Part shown: positions 47,073-55,434 of the stretch, in pieces
How positions within the stretch are numbered: position 1 is the stretch's first letter
Layout of the letters: every line of letters starts with the position of its first letter
Notes under the pieces: generated by a model
The model's database searches: none
Seen by the model: only the letters and a program-made list of their open reading frames with translations
Told to the model about the DNA's origin: nothing
IMG/VR virus record: IMGVR_UViG_3300045911_000181
Span: 1 to 56,720 of that record
Reading direction: 5' to 3' (one strand)
Length of the DNA stretch: 56,720 bases
DNA from: a virus
Program-made: the position numbers and the translations under genes

Positions 47073-47635
47073 GCATCATAGACACATGGATCGTATATCG
47101 CGTACTTCGAATCCTTTCAACGTCATGGGACGAAATGGATGCGTTCAAGTATGGGATCATCGACGCCAGTGGTCATGTGTTGCGAAAGCAAAAGGAACTT
47201 CGGAAGCCGGAAGAGAAAGCCGCTTACACGCTCTTGCATCGGCTGGTTTTCAATTTGAAGCGGATTCTGGAGAAGTTGCCATTCGGTAAAACCAAGCTGG
47301 CCCGGTACGCGACCGCGCTCTTCTTGTTGAAGGAACATGTGAATACTCGAAGGGGAAAATGGATGTTGGAAGAAGGATTCAAAACATTTCTGGCAAAGCA
47401 TGCCAATGAAGCGGTGGTCATCAAGGAATCCGCGCCCGTTGGCCTTCCGGCTGGCCGGTACAAGATCCTGAACCACATGCTTGATACGGACTCCCGGATT
47501 GTCAAGGCTGGATCGATCATCAATGTCCGCAAACCGGTCAAGGGTCAGTTTGTGATGGGTGTGGAAGTGTTTCCGGTCATGACGACGACCGGACAAGAGT
47601 TGGCCGTCAGCCACGACGATATTGAGGCAGTGTGA
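47069..47635 (+). CDS. Conserved T4-like phage protein
   Basis: A 188-residue protein. WIVYRVLRILSTSWDEMDAF, KYGIIDASGHVLRK and AAYTLLHRLVFNLKRILEKL follow a pattern recalled from environmental T4-like phages. The C-terminal part (AGRYKILNHMLDTDS, KAGSIINVRKPVKG) is a separate beta segment. Co-transcribed with its neighbours by overlapping stops and starts. Function unknown. Confidence 0.7.
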   Translation: MSIIDTWIVYRVLRILSTSWDEMDAFKYGIIDASGHVLRKQKELRKPEEKAAYTLLHRLVFNLKRILEKLPFGKTKLARYATALFLLKEHVNTRRGKWMLEEGFKTFLAKHANEAVVIKESAPVGLPAGRYKILNHMLDTDSRIVKAGSIINVRKPVKGQFVMGVEVFPVMTTTGQELAVSHDDIEAV

Positions 47636-48318
47636 TGAAGACCTATCGACAATTCAAAGAAGAAATTGGAAACACCGCCGGTAGTGGTGCTATCGCCGGT
47701 ATCGGTGTCGGGCCGCAAGGCGAACCCGGCGTGAACGTCAAAGACGATGAATTGCGGTCTAGTTCATTGGCGGCGAAGACTCCGGTCTGGCCGATGATGA
47801 AGCGCAAGAAACCGACCGGTCTGGATGAGGACGTGAAGCTGAATCCAGCCGAACTCAACATTCTGGATCTGTTTGTCACGGAAACCCTGTTCTTGAAAGG
47901 GGCAAACGTTGGGAAGGTGAAACGACGGATCAGCGGCGAACAGGTCAAATGGCGCGCACTCGAATCCTTGCTGGACAAAAAGATGATTGACCATCAGGTC
48001 AATACCAACCTTGGTGACGGTTACGCGGCAACCCCATTGGGGTTCGCGTATTGGAAGAAGAGCAAGCAACTCAAAGAGGATCTATTTGCCGGTGCTGAAG
48101 TGTTTGACGTGTCGCCGGAAGTGTTTTCGAACTGCCGTCTTGGAAAGCTACGCTACCACCGGTGGGCACGATACGTGGGCGACGACATGATCGGTCAAAA
48201 GATCCGCGCTTATGGCGTCGCCAATCCGAACAAGAGCATTGTGATCCGGGACAAACGTACCGGCGCAATGATGTTTCTACGTCACGCTACTCTTCCGTCG
48301 TTTGCGTCGTTCTGTTAG
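47635..48318 (+). CDS. Structural-type protein with capsid-targeting-like N-terminus
   Basis: A 227-residue protein starting MKTYRQFKEEIGNTAGSG, close to the T4 capsid-targeting peptide MKTYQEFIAE, then AIAGIGVGPQGEPGV, a Gly-rich motif recalled from head proteins of T4-like phages. The second part (LNPAELNILDLFVTETLFLK, KWRALESLLDKKMIDHQV) looks like a winged-helix-type domain, followed by a basic C-terminus. Probably packaged inside or part of the head. It converges with the dehydrogenase gene. Confidence 0.7.
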   Translation: MKTYRQFKEEIGNTAGSGAIAGIGVGPQGEPGVNVKDDELRSSSLAAKTPVWPMMKRKKPTGLDEDVKLNPAELNILDLFVTETLFLKGANVGKVKRRISGEQVKWRALESLLDKKMIDHQVNTNLGDGYAATPLGFAYWKKSKQLKEDLFAGAEVFDVSPEVFSNCRLGKLRYHRWARYVGDDMIGQKIRAYGVANPNKSIVIRDKRTGAMMFLRHATLPSFASFC

Positions 48319-49151
48319 ATCAGACCGCAATCTTTCAACAGATCAAGATCCTTGCCGGTGCTGGTTAGGAGCGCAATGTTCTTCTTTTCGATGGCGTCCA
48401 GCATCGCTAATCCAAGCTGGTCTTGGGGCACCATCTTCTGATAGATTTCCTCAAACGCTGCGAAGTCTTTGATGAAACAGTGACCGCCCGCGCCTCGACC
48501 GCTCTTGTGCATTGGGTCCAAGTGCGTCGCCCCCAAGCGGGGATCGGCGGCGATGGCTTCTTTGATCTGTTTCCAATCCAGCGTCAATGACTGAGAGAGA
48601 TCGTACAGCACATTCGTGAATATCACTTTCAGATAGAGCAGACAGTTGCCCGCGTACTTGACCAGTTCGGCGGCGGAACTGTCCATGATCGTGTTGAATG
48701 GTGCTTTTGGCAACACGCTGAGCACCGCTTCCGCACGCTCTCGGTAGGCTTCAGTGTCCACGGGAATCCCGACGATGTTCCGCATGGGGTTGGCCGCGTC
48801 ATATTTGGCCGTCGCTTCCACCAGAAATTCAGGCGAATGAAAGACGAAGAGATCCGGGAATCGGGCCTGAAGATCCTTGGTGGTGCCGGGGATCATCGTG
48901 GATTTGATGACAGCAGTGGTGCCGGGGCTAAGAAGTTTCAGGCATGCGGCGACGATGGAAGAGTCAAATCCTTCGGATGTCGTGGGTGTCGGCACTGCGA
49001 TAAACACGATGTCGCATTCCTTGATGGCTTCTCGATTTGCGTTGTAGGGTGGTTCGAGTGCGTAGCGGGTGACCGGGAAGCCTCTGCTTTCAAGGTCGTC
49101 TGAGTAGTTTTTTCCAATCCAGCCTTGGCCGATGAAACCGATTTTGTGCAT
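48315..49151 (-). CDS. UDP-glucose/GDP-mannose dehydrogenase-family protein
   Basis: A 278-residue protein. Rossmann start KIGFIGQGWIGKNYSDDL (GxGxxG), VFIAVPTPTT, the linker TIMDSSAAELVKYAGNCLLY (conserved Asn/Lys region) and the catalytic loop GRGAGGHCFIKD with the active-site Cys. The family is usually about 420 residues; the C-terminal UDP-sugar domain is missing, so this is a short form common in phages. It may act in sugar modification of DNA, virion or host surface. It is isolated on the minus strand. Confidence 0.82.
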   Translation of the reverse strand: MHKIGFIGQGWIGKNYSDDLESRGFPVTRYALEPPYNANREAIKECDIVFIAVPTPTTSEGFDSSIVAACLKLLSPGTTAVIKSTMIPGTTKDLQARFPDLFVFHSPEFLVEATAKYDAANPMRNIVGIPVDTEAYRERAEAVLSVLPKAPFNTIMDSSAAELVKYAGNCLLYLKVIFTNVLYDLSQSLTLDWKQIKEAIAADPRLGATHLDPMHKSGRGAGGHCFIKDFAAFEEIYQKMVPQDQLGLAMLDAIEKKNIALLTSTGKDLDLLKDCGLI

Positions 49152-49184
49152 AGCTGAAGGTATCTATCATAAAGAGAGTCTTCA

Positions 49185-50276
49185 ATGAGCCTTCTGACCG
49201 ATATCCAATTTGCGGGCCGGGTGTCAGTCTACGTCCGTAACTTCAAGCAAAAAGGGGACTTCATCTGGAATTTCTCTTGTCCGATCTGTGGGGATTCCAA
49301 GAAGAAGCGGGGCAAGGCGCGCGGATATCTTTACCGGGTTGAAGACCGGCTGTTGTTCAAATGTCACAATTGTGAGTTGCCGCCCATGTCATTGGGCCGC
49401 TTCTTCCAACAGCTTGACGAAACCCTTTACAAAGAGTACATCGTCGCATCGGCCATAGAACGCAATAAGGGCCGCGCCGGGCGTCCGAAGAAGGATTGGA
49501 AGGAAGAGATCCGGGACATGGACTTCAGTCGTCCTGTGGTCGTTGTAGACCCCTTTGCGGGCCTTCCTACACTGGCGTCGCTCCCGGACGATCACCCGGC
49601 GAAGGCATACATCGTCAACCGTAAGATACCAAACTCGTTTCTCGATGTGTTGCTGTACGCCGAAGACTTCGCAGCGGTGGTGGACAAATGGAAGCCGAAT
49701 GGCCCGGCGTTGGTTCACGAACCGCGCATCATCATTCCGTTTCGGAACCGAAAGCGGATCTTGGCGATTCAGGGTCGTAGTTTAGAGCCTGATGCCGCAT
49801 TGCGGTACATCACGATCAAAGCGGATGATGACACACCCAAGATTTTCGGCTTGGATCGAATTGATCTGAACGCGGATCGAATCTATGTTCTCGAAGGACC
49901 GTTCGACAGCATGTTCTTACCGAATGCTCTGGCGATGGCGGGTGCTGATCTGCCGAAGATTCTTCCCAAGCACAAAACGATTGTGGTATATGACGACGAA
50001 CCACACAATGCGGAAATCGTTGCCAAGATGGACGCGGCAATCCGATATGGATACCGGGTGTGCATCTGGCCGCGCCGCCAACAGAACACAAGACGTAAGG
50101 ACATCAATCAGATGGTCTTGGACGGGCAGACACCAGAAGAGATCCGCCAGATCATCGAAGAAAACAGCTATTCCGGCACGGCGGCTAAGATGTGGCTGAC
50201 TAAATGGAGAAGAGACGATTATGAACGACGAACTCAGCAAAATCGAAGCAAGCGAAACCGAATTGCCGGGAACTGA
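49185..50276 (+). CDS. 61: gp61 DNA primase
   Basis: A 363-residue primase (T4 gp61 is 342). Zinc site: SCPICGDSKKKR near residue 31 and FKCHNCELP near 58. Toprim region: VLEGPFDSMFLPNA near 236 and IVVYDDEPHN near 267 with the metal-binding acids. It synthesises RNA primers with helicase gp41. Its last 56 bases overlap the next gene in another frame. Confidence 0.94.
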   Translation: MSLLTDIQFAGRVSVYVRNFKQKGDFIWNFSCPICGDSKKKRGKARGYLYRVEDRLLFKCHNCELPPMSLGRFFQQLDETLYKEYIVASAIERNKGRAGRPKKDWKEEIRDMDFSRPVVVVDPFAGLPTLASLPDDHPAKAYIVNRKIPNSFLDVLLYAEDFAAVVDKWKPNGPALVHEPRIIIPFRNRKRILAIQGRSLEPDAALRYITIKADDDTPKIFGLDRIDLNADRIYVLEGPFDSMFLPNALAMAGADLPKILPKHKTIVVYDDEPHNAEIVAKMDAAIRYGYRVCIWPRRQQNTRRKDINQMVLDGQTPEEIRQIIEENSYSGTAAKMWLTKWRRDDYERRTQQNRSKRNRIAGN

Positions 50277-50529
50277 AGCGCTGGACGCGGATGGTCTGGA
50301 AGAATTTGAACTGACGCTGAACAATATGGACGGCGTGGAAGAATACGACACTCTTATGGAGAGTGAGTACGAAGAGCGGACCATTTACACGAAGGCCCGG
50401 AGTCTCGAAGAGGCGACAGAGAAATTCACGGAGTACTTCGACCGGCTGGTCGAAACGCACGGATACAATGGCGTGCGTCCGATGACGCTGTGGTTGTTCC
50501 ATCGCATTCAAGACGGAACCCGAATTTAA
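50221..50529 (+). CDS. Acidic hypothetical protein
   Basis: A 102-residue protein (MNDELSKIEASETELPGTEA). The first half is very acidic; the second contains ATEKFTEYFDRLVETHGYNG and PMTLWLFHRI. GGAGAAGAGACG precedes the ATG. It overlaps the gp61 3' end by 56 bases, an unusually long overlap for this genome. No family recognised. Confidence 0.6.
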   Translation: MNDELSKIEASETELPGTEALDADGLEEFELTLNNMDGVEEYDTLMESEYEERTIYTKARSLEEATEKFTEYFDRLVETHGYNGVRPMTLWLFHRIQDGTRI

Positions 50530-50547
50530 CCGCCCGGAGATCAGGGT

Positions 50548-50781
50548 ATGTTGGATCTAGTGCAAGTACCTGATGAGTTGATCGCACAGATGACTATTCG
50601 CCAACGCGAAGAGTATCTGACCATCCTCGAACAGCAAAAGACACTGGTCGGACAGGCTATTTCTTTGCTCGAACGGATCGCGAACAATCGGGTGATAACA
50701 CATACTCCCCGTCGTTGCCGACACAAATCCAAATATGAATCTACGCATTCTCAAGAAAGAGGCCACACTCGAAACAGGTGA
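50548..50781 (+). CDS. Small hypothetical protein
   Basis: Seventy-seven residues (MLDLVQVPDELIAQMTIRQR). The first 50 residues form a well-behaved helix pair; the last 27 (TPRRCRHKSKYES and on) look unnatural and overlap the ThyX start by 47 bases, so the true C-terminus may have been altered by an indel near 50700. Function unknown. Confidence 0.5.
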   Translation: MLDLVQVPDELIAQMTIRQREEYLTILEQQKTLVGQAISLLERIANNRVITHTPRRCRHKSKYESTHSQERGHTRNR

Positions 50782-52027
50782 TCTGAGCCGGGTCCTGTTT
50801 CTACTCCCATCAGAAAATGAACCGACCGCTGAAGACCTTGCAATGTTGCAAGCTCTTTACTCCCGCGATCCAAGGCCAATCGACGCGGCTGTGAAGTTGC
50901 TGAAGACATCCAAGTCCGGCGACTTCATGAACAAGTTCTATGTCGGCTACGGACACGAATCCATCGCCGAACTTGGCGATGTCGTGATCGCCGTGGAGAA
51001 CGTACCGATGCCGGTGGCAAAGCTGATTCAGCACTACCAGCTTTACAAGGGTCAGGAGTGCTCCACCCGGTACATCGACTTCAGCAATCAACCCTTCATC
51101 GCGCGCACGGGCGCGGGGAAGACATACCAAGAGAAGTTGCGGGCCTTCTATCTGAAGGCGTTAGAGCCGACGACCGAACACTTGATCGCCCGGTTTGGTA
51201 TTGATCGCAACGACGCCAACGAAATGCGTGGCGCGAAAGCGGCGGCATTTGATGTGCTCCGGGGATTCCTGCCCAATGGTGCTGTCACCAATCTGGCGTG
51301 GAAGACCGATCTTCGCTACCTCAACAACCGTTTGCACGCGCTGAGTGACCACATCGAAGAGTTCCCGGAACTCAAAGTGGTCATCGACAAGATCCGCGCG
51401 CTTGCGATGGAAGCCTTCCCCAATTCAATCCGTGAACAGCGGAACGTGAATACCGATCCACTCGAATGGCCGTTCGGTGCGGGAATGTCGGAGTTTTGGA
51501 TGTCTGATGTCAAGTACATCCCGTTGCGCCCTGTCAACGGAGAACAGCGCGGCATCATTGAATGGACTGATACCATTGACTTCGCTTCGTGGCGCGATTT
51601 GGCCCGGCACCGGAGCGTTTATCAGACTTTCCCGGTGATCGGCACCGACTATGGATTTGAATGGTGGTATCACGACCAGTTGCCGGAAAGTCTTCAAGAT
51701 GAAGCCTATGCGTTGGTCCAAGAAGCTCATACCGTCAAAGACGATGTGTACGCCATTCCGATGGGATTCAAAGTCCCGTTCGTTGTGTCCGGCCCATTGG
51801 AGAAGTTCCGCTACATCATCCGGCTTCGTTCTGGTCTGACGGTACATCCGACGCTTCGCCACGCGATTTACTTTTTGGCGGGGCGGTTGACGGCACAATT
51901 CGGATTGACGTTCTCCCGTCTCAATAGCTTGACGTGGGTCGTCGGTGGTAAGCGCGGAACGCAAGACATCGTTCAGAAGGAAGAGACTCCGCGCAATCCC
52001 GTGCTGCTACAGGAGAACGAAAAATGA
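50735..52027 (+). CDS. thyX: Flavin-dependent thymidylate synthase (ThyX), long form
   Basis: A 430-residue protein; classic ThyX is about 220-250, so this is the long type. QHYQLYKGQECSTRYIDFS near 100 and ARHRSVYQTFPVI near 290 (the RHR-containing ThyX motif) are visible, and RLRSGLTVHPTLRHAIYFL is the final flavin/substrate region. It methylates dUMP to dTMP using FAD and folate, complementing the dUTPase at 1.1 kb and the class II reductase at 53.5 kb. The next gene overlaps by four bases. Confidence 0.9.
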   Translation: MNLRILKKEATLETGDLSRVLFLLPSENEPTAEDLAMLQALYSRDPRPIDAAVKLLKTSKSGDFMNKFYVGYGHESIAELGDVVIAVENVPMPVAKLIQHYQLYKGQECSTRYIDFSNQPFIARTGAGKTYQEKLRAFYLKALEPTTEHLIARFGIDRNDANEMRGAKAAAFDVLRGFLPNGAVTNLAWKTDLRYLNNRLHALSDHIEEFPELKVVIDKIRALAMEAFPNSIREQRNVNTDPLEWPFGAGMSEFWMSDVKYIPLRPVNGEQRGIIEWTDTIDFASWRDLARHRSVYQTFPVIGTDYGFEWWYHDQLPESLQDEAYALVQEAHTVKDDVYAIPMGFKVPFVVSGPLEKFRYIIRLRSGLTVHPTLRHAIYFLAGRLTAQFGLTFSRLNSLTWVVGGKRGTQDIVQKEETPRNPVLLQENEK

Positions 52028-52845
52028 ACGGAACCGGAACCGCAAAGACACTTGAAGCGGCGGTGGAGAACATCACGCCGCCCAAGGCCCGCGAATATCT
52101 CAAGCTGAACAAGCCCAACAATCGGAACATGAGCAACACGATTGTTCGTGGCTACCGGGCAGACATGCTCAGCTATAATTTCAAACTGACCGGCGAACCG
52201 ATTCAGTTCGATGTGAATGGTGTTCTGGTCAATGGACAACACCGCATGGAAGCGCTGGCGGGAATCCCTGACGATACATTCTCGGTTCCCATGTTGGTCG
52301 TGCGGAATGTCCCGGAAGATGCTTTTCGCTACATGGACAATGGTCTACGCCGGTCCACGTCACAGGTCGCACAGATGGAAAACATTCCCTATGCGTCAAT
52401 CGTGGCGTCGGTTGGTCGCATTCTCTACATCATGGAGAACTACGGCCCGCAATACCTGAAGGGCGGAAAGAACCCGACACGGATTCAGATCCTCGATTAC
52501 GTGCGGAACAACTTCGAACTGATGCAACGTGCTTCGCAGATCGCGGACGGTTGCCGGGATCTGGTCATGCAGAGCGTCACCGGTGCGTGCTTCTGTCTCT
52601 TCTACAAACAGAGCGGACCTTCGGCGGAAACATTCTTCGAACGTTTGCGCACCGGCGTGAACCTGACGGAAACCGATCCCGTGTATCACCTTCGCCAGCG
52701 GTTGATTACCAATCGTGCCCGGCGCGGAAAGCTGGCACAGGTAGACCTCATGGCGCTGTTCATTCTGGCGTGGAAGGCTTTCTTGAATGGAAAGCCGATG
52801 CGTAAACTATACTGGAAAGAGGGAACAGAGTTCCCGATCCTCTAA
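52024..52845 (+). CDS. ParB-like-fold phage protein
   Basis: A 273-residue protein. VNGVLVNGQHRMEALAG near 65-80 is the DGQHR-type motif of the ParB/sulfiredoxin-like superfamily (here NGQHR). The remainder is helical with a conserved MDNGLRRSTSQVAQM segment. Such proteins are common in phages; some have nuclease or NTP-binding activity, but no catalytic proof can be read here. It is co-translated with ThyX. Confidence 0.7.
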   Translation: MNGTGTAKTLEAAVENITPPKAREYLKLNKPNNRNMSNTIVRGYRADMLSYNFKLTGEPIQFDVNGVLVNGQHRMEALAGIPDDTFSVPMLVVRNVPEDAFRYMDNGLRRSTSQVAQMENIPYASIVASVGRILYIMENYGPQYLKGGKNPTRIQILDYVRNNFELMQRASQIADGCRDLVMQSVTGACFCLFYKQSGPSAETFFERLRTGVNLTETDPVYHLRQRLITNRARRGKLAQVDLMALFILAWKAFLNGKPMRKLYWKEGTEFPIL

Positions 52846-52847
52846 CT

Positions 52848-53344
52848 ATGCGTTTACTCATCACATCACTACTTTTCGTCGCGTCGATGTTCGGCCAGAC
52901 GAAAAACGATTTGTTCGTCATGGCCGGGTCCAGCTTCTTCAGACCCGGCCTTGCGGCGAAATCCTCTTTCAACATCGGATACGGCTACTTGCCGGACAAG
53001 TTGAAGGGCAACAAATTCATCAACGAACTCACGGTCGGCTACACCTATGAGAACTGTGGTTCCGGTTTCTGGCCCACGGGTAACGGTGGATGTCACACCC
53101 CGGCGGTGGGCGTCATGCGGAACTTCGACGTGCATCCGAAACTCACCATCTATGGGTGCAAGCCGGTACGACGGGCATCACAGGCGGAAAAGATGTGGCG
53201 TGGCGATTCTATTCTGGCTACAGCGCCGGAACGATATATAAGCTACCACACAACTATTCCATCTGGACGCAAGTGACTCTAAACAAAGTAGTTACGGCCC
53301 CGGTGTATCCGAACGTAATGACGGGATTGACGAAGAGTTGGTAG
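52848..53344 (+). pseudogene. Secreted beta-strand-rich protein, split by a frameshift
   Basis: Begins MRLLITSLLFVASMFGQ, a signal peptide, then alternating-strand sequence (FNIGYGYLPDKL, FINELTVGYTYENC). At about 53155 (TATGGGTGCAAG) the frame loses sense and stops at 53276, while another frame continues naturally: VQAGTTGITGGKDVAWRFYS, NYSIWTQVTLNKVV, ending TKSW at 53344. One missing or extra base at the GGG run would give about 165 residues, perhaps an outer-membrane beta barrel. Likely a sequencing error or recent mutation. Confidence 0.7.
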
Positions 53345-53354
53345 TGGTCTGATC

Positions 53355-53362
53355 TTCTAAAT
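53355..53362 (+). promoter_or_regulatory. T4-type late promoter before non-coding stretch
   Basis: TCTAAATA. No start codon follows within a sensible distance; instead a terminator lies about 60-90 bases downstream, so the unit would be a short RNA. Confidence 0.6.
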
Positions 53363-53367
53363 ACCCG

Positions 53368-53453
53368 ACAGCTTTTAAGATTCACTAGCTGTTCCAAACC
53401 GACAGAATCTCATTGGCGGGCGCGTCAGCATCGCTGCCTGACGCGCCATTTTT
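53368..53453 (+). ncRNA. Candidate late small RNA (promoter to terminator, about 85 nt)
   Basis: Lies between a TCTAAATA late promoter and a strong terminator and has no open frame. ACAGCT pairs with AGCTGT around a 13-base loop, then CCAA with TTGG, then the terminator stem. The RNA would be 80-90 bases. No known family recognised; the promoter could instead be fortuitous. Confidence 0.4.
53419..53453 (+). terminator. Intrinsic terminator
   Basis: GGCGCGTCAG (53419-53428) pairs with CTGACGCGCC (53438-53447), then ATTTTTG. It separates the ThyX unit from the ribonucleotide reductase gene. Confidence 0.92.
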
Positions 53454-53485
53454 GTCGCCAAAAATACGTGGCGAAGGAAGGAGTA

Positions 53486-55351
53486 ATGAACAAAGACTGG
53501 TCTAATCTTGCGAAAATTGTTTATCGCAGAACGTATGCCCGGCGTGATAACGGCGTTTTAGAGGGATGGAAGGATACGGTTGATCGTGTGATTGCCGGGA
53601 ACACCCGACATGTCCCGGTGACAGAGCAAGAGAAGGAACGTTTGCGGTATTTCATGATGAACCGCAAAGCGATTCCGGCGGGACGTGGCCTATGGTTTTC
53701 CGGCGCACCGTCGCATGAACGAATTGGTGGTTGTGCTCTGAACAACTGCTACTACTTCAACACAGCCGATTGGAACAATTTCGTCATTGCCCAAGACATG
53801 TTGATGCTTGGCGGCGGTGTTGGGATGAGTGTGGAGAATCGATTCGTTTCGAAGTTGCCCAAGGTGAAGCGCGATGTGACCATCGTCCACAAGGGATCGA
53901 ACGACGCGGACTTCATCGTGCCGGACTCCCGTGAAGGTTGGTGTGAACTCACCCGTCGTGTGCTCGAATCGTTTTTCGTGACTGGAAGATCCTTTTCGTA
54001 TTCCACGGTCTGCATTCGTGGCTACGGTCAGCAGATCAAAGGTTTTGGTGGTGTGGCGTCTGGCCCGATTCCGTTGATTGCCTTTGTGGAAAAGCTGTGC
54101 AAGATCCTTCAGGAACGTGAAGGCAAGCACATCCGTCCTTTGGACGCGGCGGACATCATCTGTGTCACCGGCGAAATGGTCGTGGCTGGCAACGTCCGGC
54201 GCTCCGCGATCATCGTCCTTGGCGATCCCTATGACAAGGTGTATCTGGCCGCGAAGCGGTGGTCCCTTGGCAACATCCCGACGTACCGGGCATTCGCCAA
54301 TTTCAGCGTCGTTGTAGACGACGTGGAAGACCTTCACCCGGCCTTCTGGAAGACCTATGAAGACGGAGAGCCGTTCGGCATCGTCAATCGCAGCAACATC
54401 CAGAAGTATGGCCGCATGGGTGAATTGAAGCCCGACACCGCTGAAGGTGTGAATCCTTGTGCGGAAGCGACGCTGGAATCTGGTGAGAACTGCAACCTTC
54501 AGGAAATTCCGTTGATGAATCTGGAAGACGAAGGAGAATTCATCGAAGCGGCCCGGCTCATGCATCGCTACGGCAAGCGTGTTGCGATGGAAACGTACCA
54601 CCAGCCGACGATTCAATCCGTTGTTCATCGGAACATGCGCATCGGCACGGGCATCACTGGATGCTTGGCAAGCCCGCTGTTCAATCCGAAGACCTTGGAT
54701 AAGGTGTATGCCGCGATCCAAGAAGAGAACATGCGGTATTCGAAGGAACTCAAGGTGCCGGAATCCATCCGCACCACCGTGGTGAAGCCTTCCGGTACGG
54801 TTAGCAAGTTGCTTGACCAGCACGGTTACGAAGGCATTCACCCGGCGTTCTCCCGGTACATCATTCAGCGTGTTCGTTTCGCGACTGACGATCCGTTGAT
54901 CCCGATCCTCCGTGCTGCCAAGCACCAGATGGAACCGGTGATCCGGTTTGACGGCACCTACGACAACAACACAACGGTGGTGGATTTCTACGTGGAAGCA
55001 CCGGAAGGCATGCCGGTCGCGGACGAAGATTGGGACACGTGGAAGCAATTGGATGTCGTCAAGATGGCCCAACAGCATTGGGCGGATCAGTCGGTGTCCG
55101 TAACGGTCTACTACAAGAAGGAAGAGATTCCCGAACTGAAGGCGTGGTTGGCTGAGAATCTTCAGTACATCAAGACCATCAGCTTCTTGTGTCATTCGGA
55201 TCATGGTTTCAAGCAAGCCCCGAAAGAGAAGATCAGCAAGGAACAGTTCCAGCGCTTGTCTTCGCGGGTCAAACCTATCGATTTCGATCAGATCGCCGAA
55301 GGTGATCTGGAGTCACAAGAATGTGTGTCGGGTGCTTGCCCGATTCGCTAA
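53486..55351 (+). CDS. nrdJ: Class II (B12-dependent) ribonucleotide reductase
   Basis: About 621 residues. It opens YRRTYARR, typical of monomeric adenosylcobalamin-dependent triphosphate reductases. GGCALNNCYYF carries the first active-site Cys, NPCAEATLESGENCNLQE near 322 has the thiyl Cys and catalytic Glu, VVKPSGTVSKLL is conserved, and the C-terminal QECVSGACPIR is the redox Cys pair. No separate small subunit is needed. It supplies dNTPs without oxygen dependence but needs host B12. Start taken at the ATG after GGAAGGAG rather than the GTG at 53468. Confidence 0.92.
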   Translation: MNKDWSNLAKIVYRRTYARRDNGVLEGWKDTVDRVIAGNTRHVPVTEQEKERLRYFMMNRKAIPAGRGLWFSGAPSHERIGGCALNNCYYFNTADWNNFVIAQDMLMLGGGVGMSVENRFVSKLPKVKRDVTIVHKGSNDADFIVPDSREGWCELTRRVLESFFVTGRSFSYSTVCIRGYGQQIKGFGGVASGPIPLIAFVEKLCKILQEREGKHIRPLDAADIICVTGEMVVAGNVRRSAIIVLGDPYDKVYLAAKRWSLGNIPTYRAFANFSVVVDDVEDLHPAFWKTYEDGEPFGIVNRSNIQKYGRMGELKPDTAEGVNPCAEATLESGENCNLQEIPLMNLEDEGEFIEAARLMHRYGKRVAMETYHQPTIQSVVHRNMRIGTGITGCLASPLFNPKTLDKVYAAIQEENMRYSKELKVPESIRTTVVKPSGTVSKLLDQHGYEGIHPAFSRYIIQRVRFATDDPLIPILRAAKHQMEPVIRFDGTYDNNTTVVDFYVEAPEGMPVADEDWDTWKQLDVVKMAQQHWADQSVSVTVYYKKEEIPELKAWLAENLQYIKTISFLCHSDHGFKQAPKEKISKEQFQRLSSRVKPIDFDQIAEGDLESQECVSGACPIR

Positions 55352-55374
55352 ACTGAAGAGCAATTCGTCAATGT

Positions 55375-55402
55375 GGCCGGGCCTTCGGGTCCGGCCTTTT
55401 TC
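55375..55402 (+). terminator. Intrinsic terminator (UUCG loop), copy 3
   Basis: GGCCGGGCC-TTCG-GGTCCGGCC followed by TTTTTCTTG. Same hairpin as at 5614 and 45075. Ends the ribonucleotide reductase gene. Confidence 0.95.
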
Positions 55403-55419
55403 TTGAACAACGGGGTTCC

Positions 55420-55427
55420 TGTAAATA
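55420..55427 (+). promoter_or_regulatory. T4-type late promoter
   Basis: TGTAAATA; the ATG at 55435 begins seven bases past it, predicting a leaderless late transcript. Confidence 0.7.
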
Positions 55428-55434
55428 TCAACCG

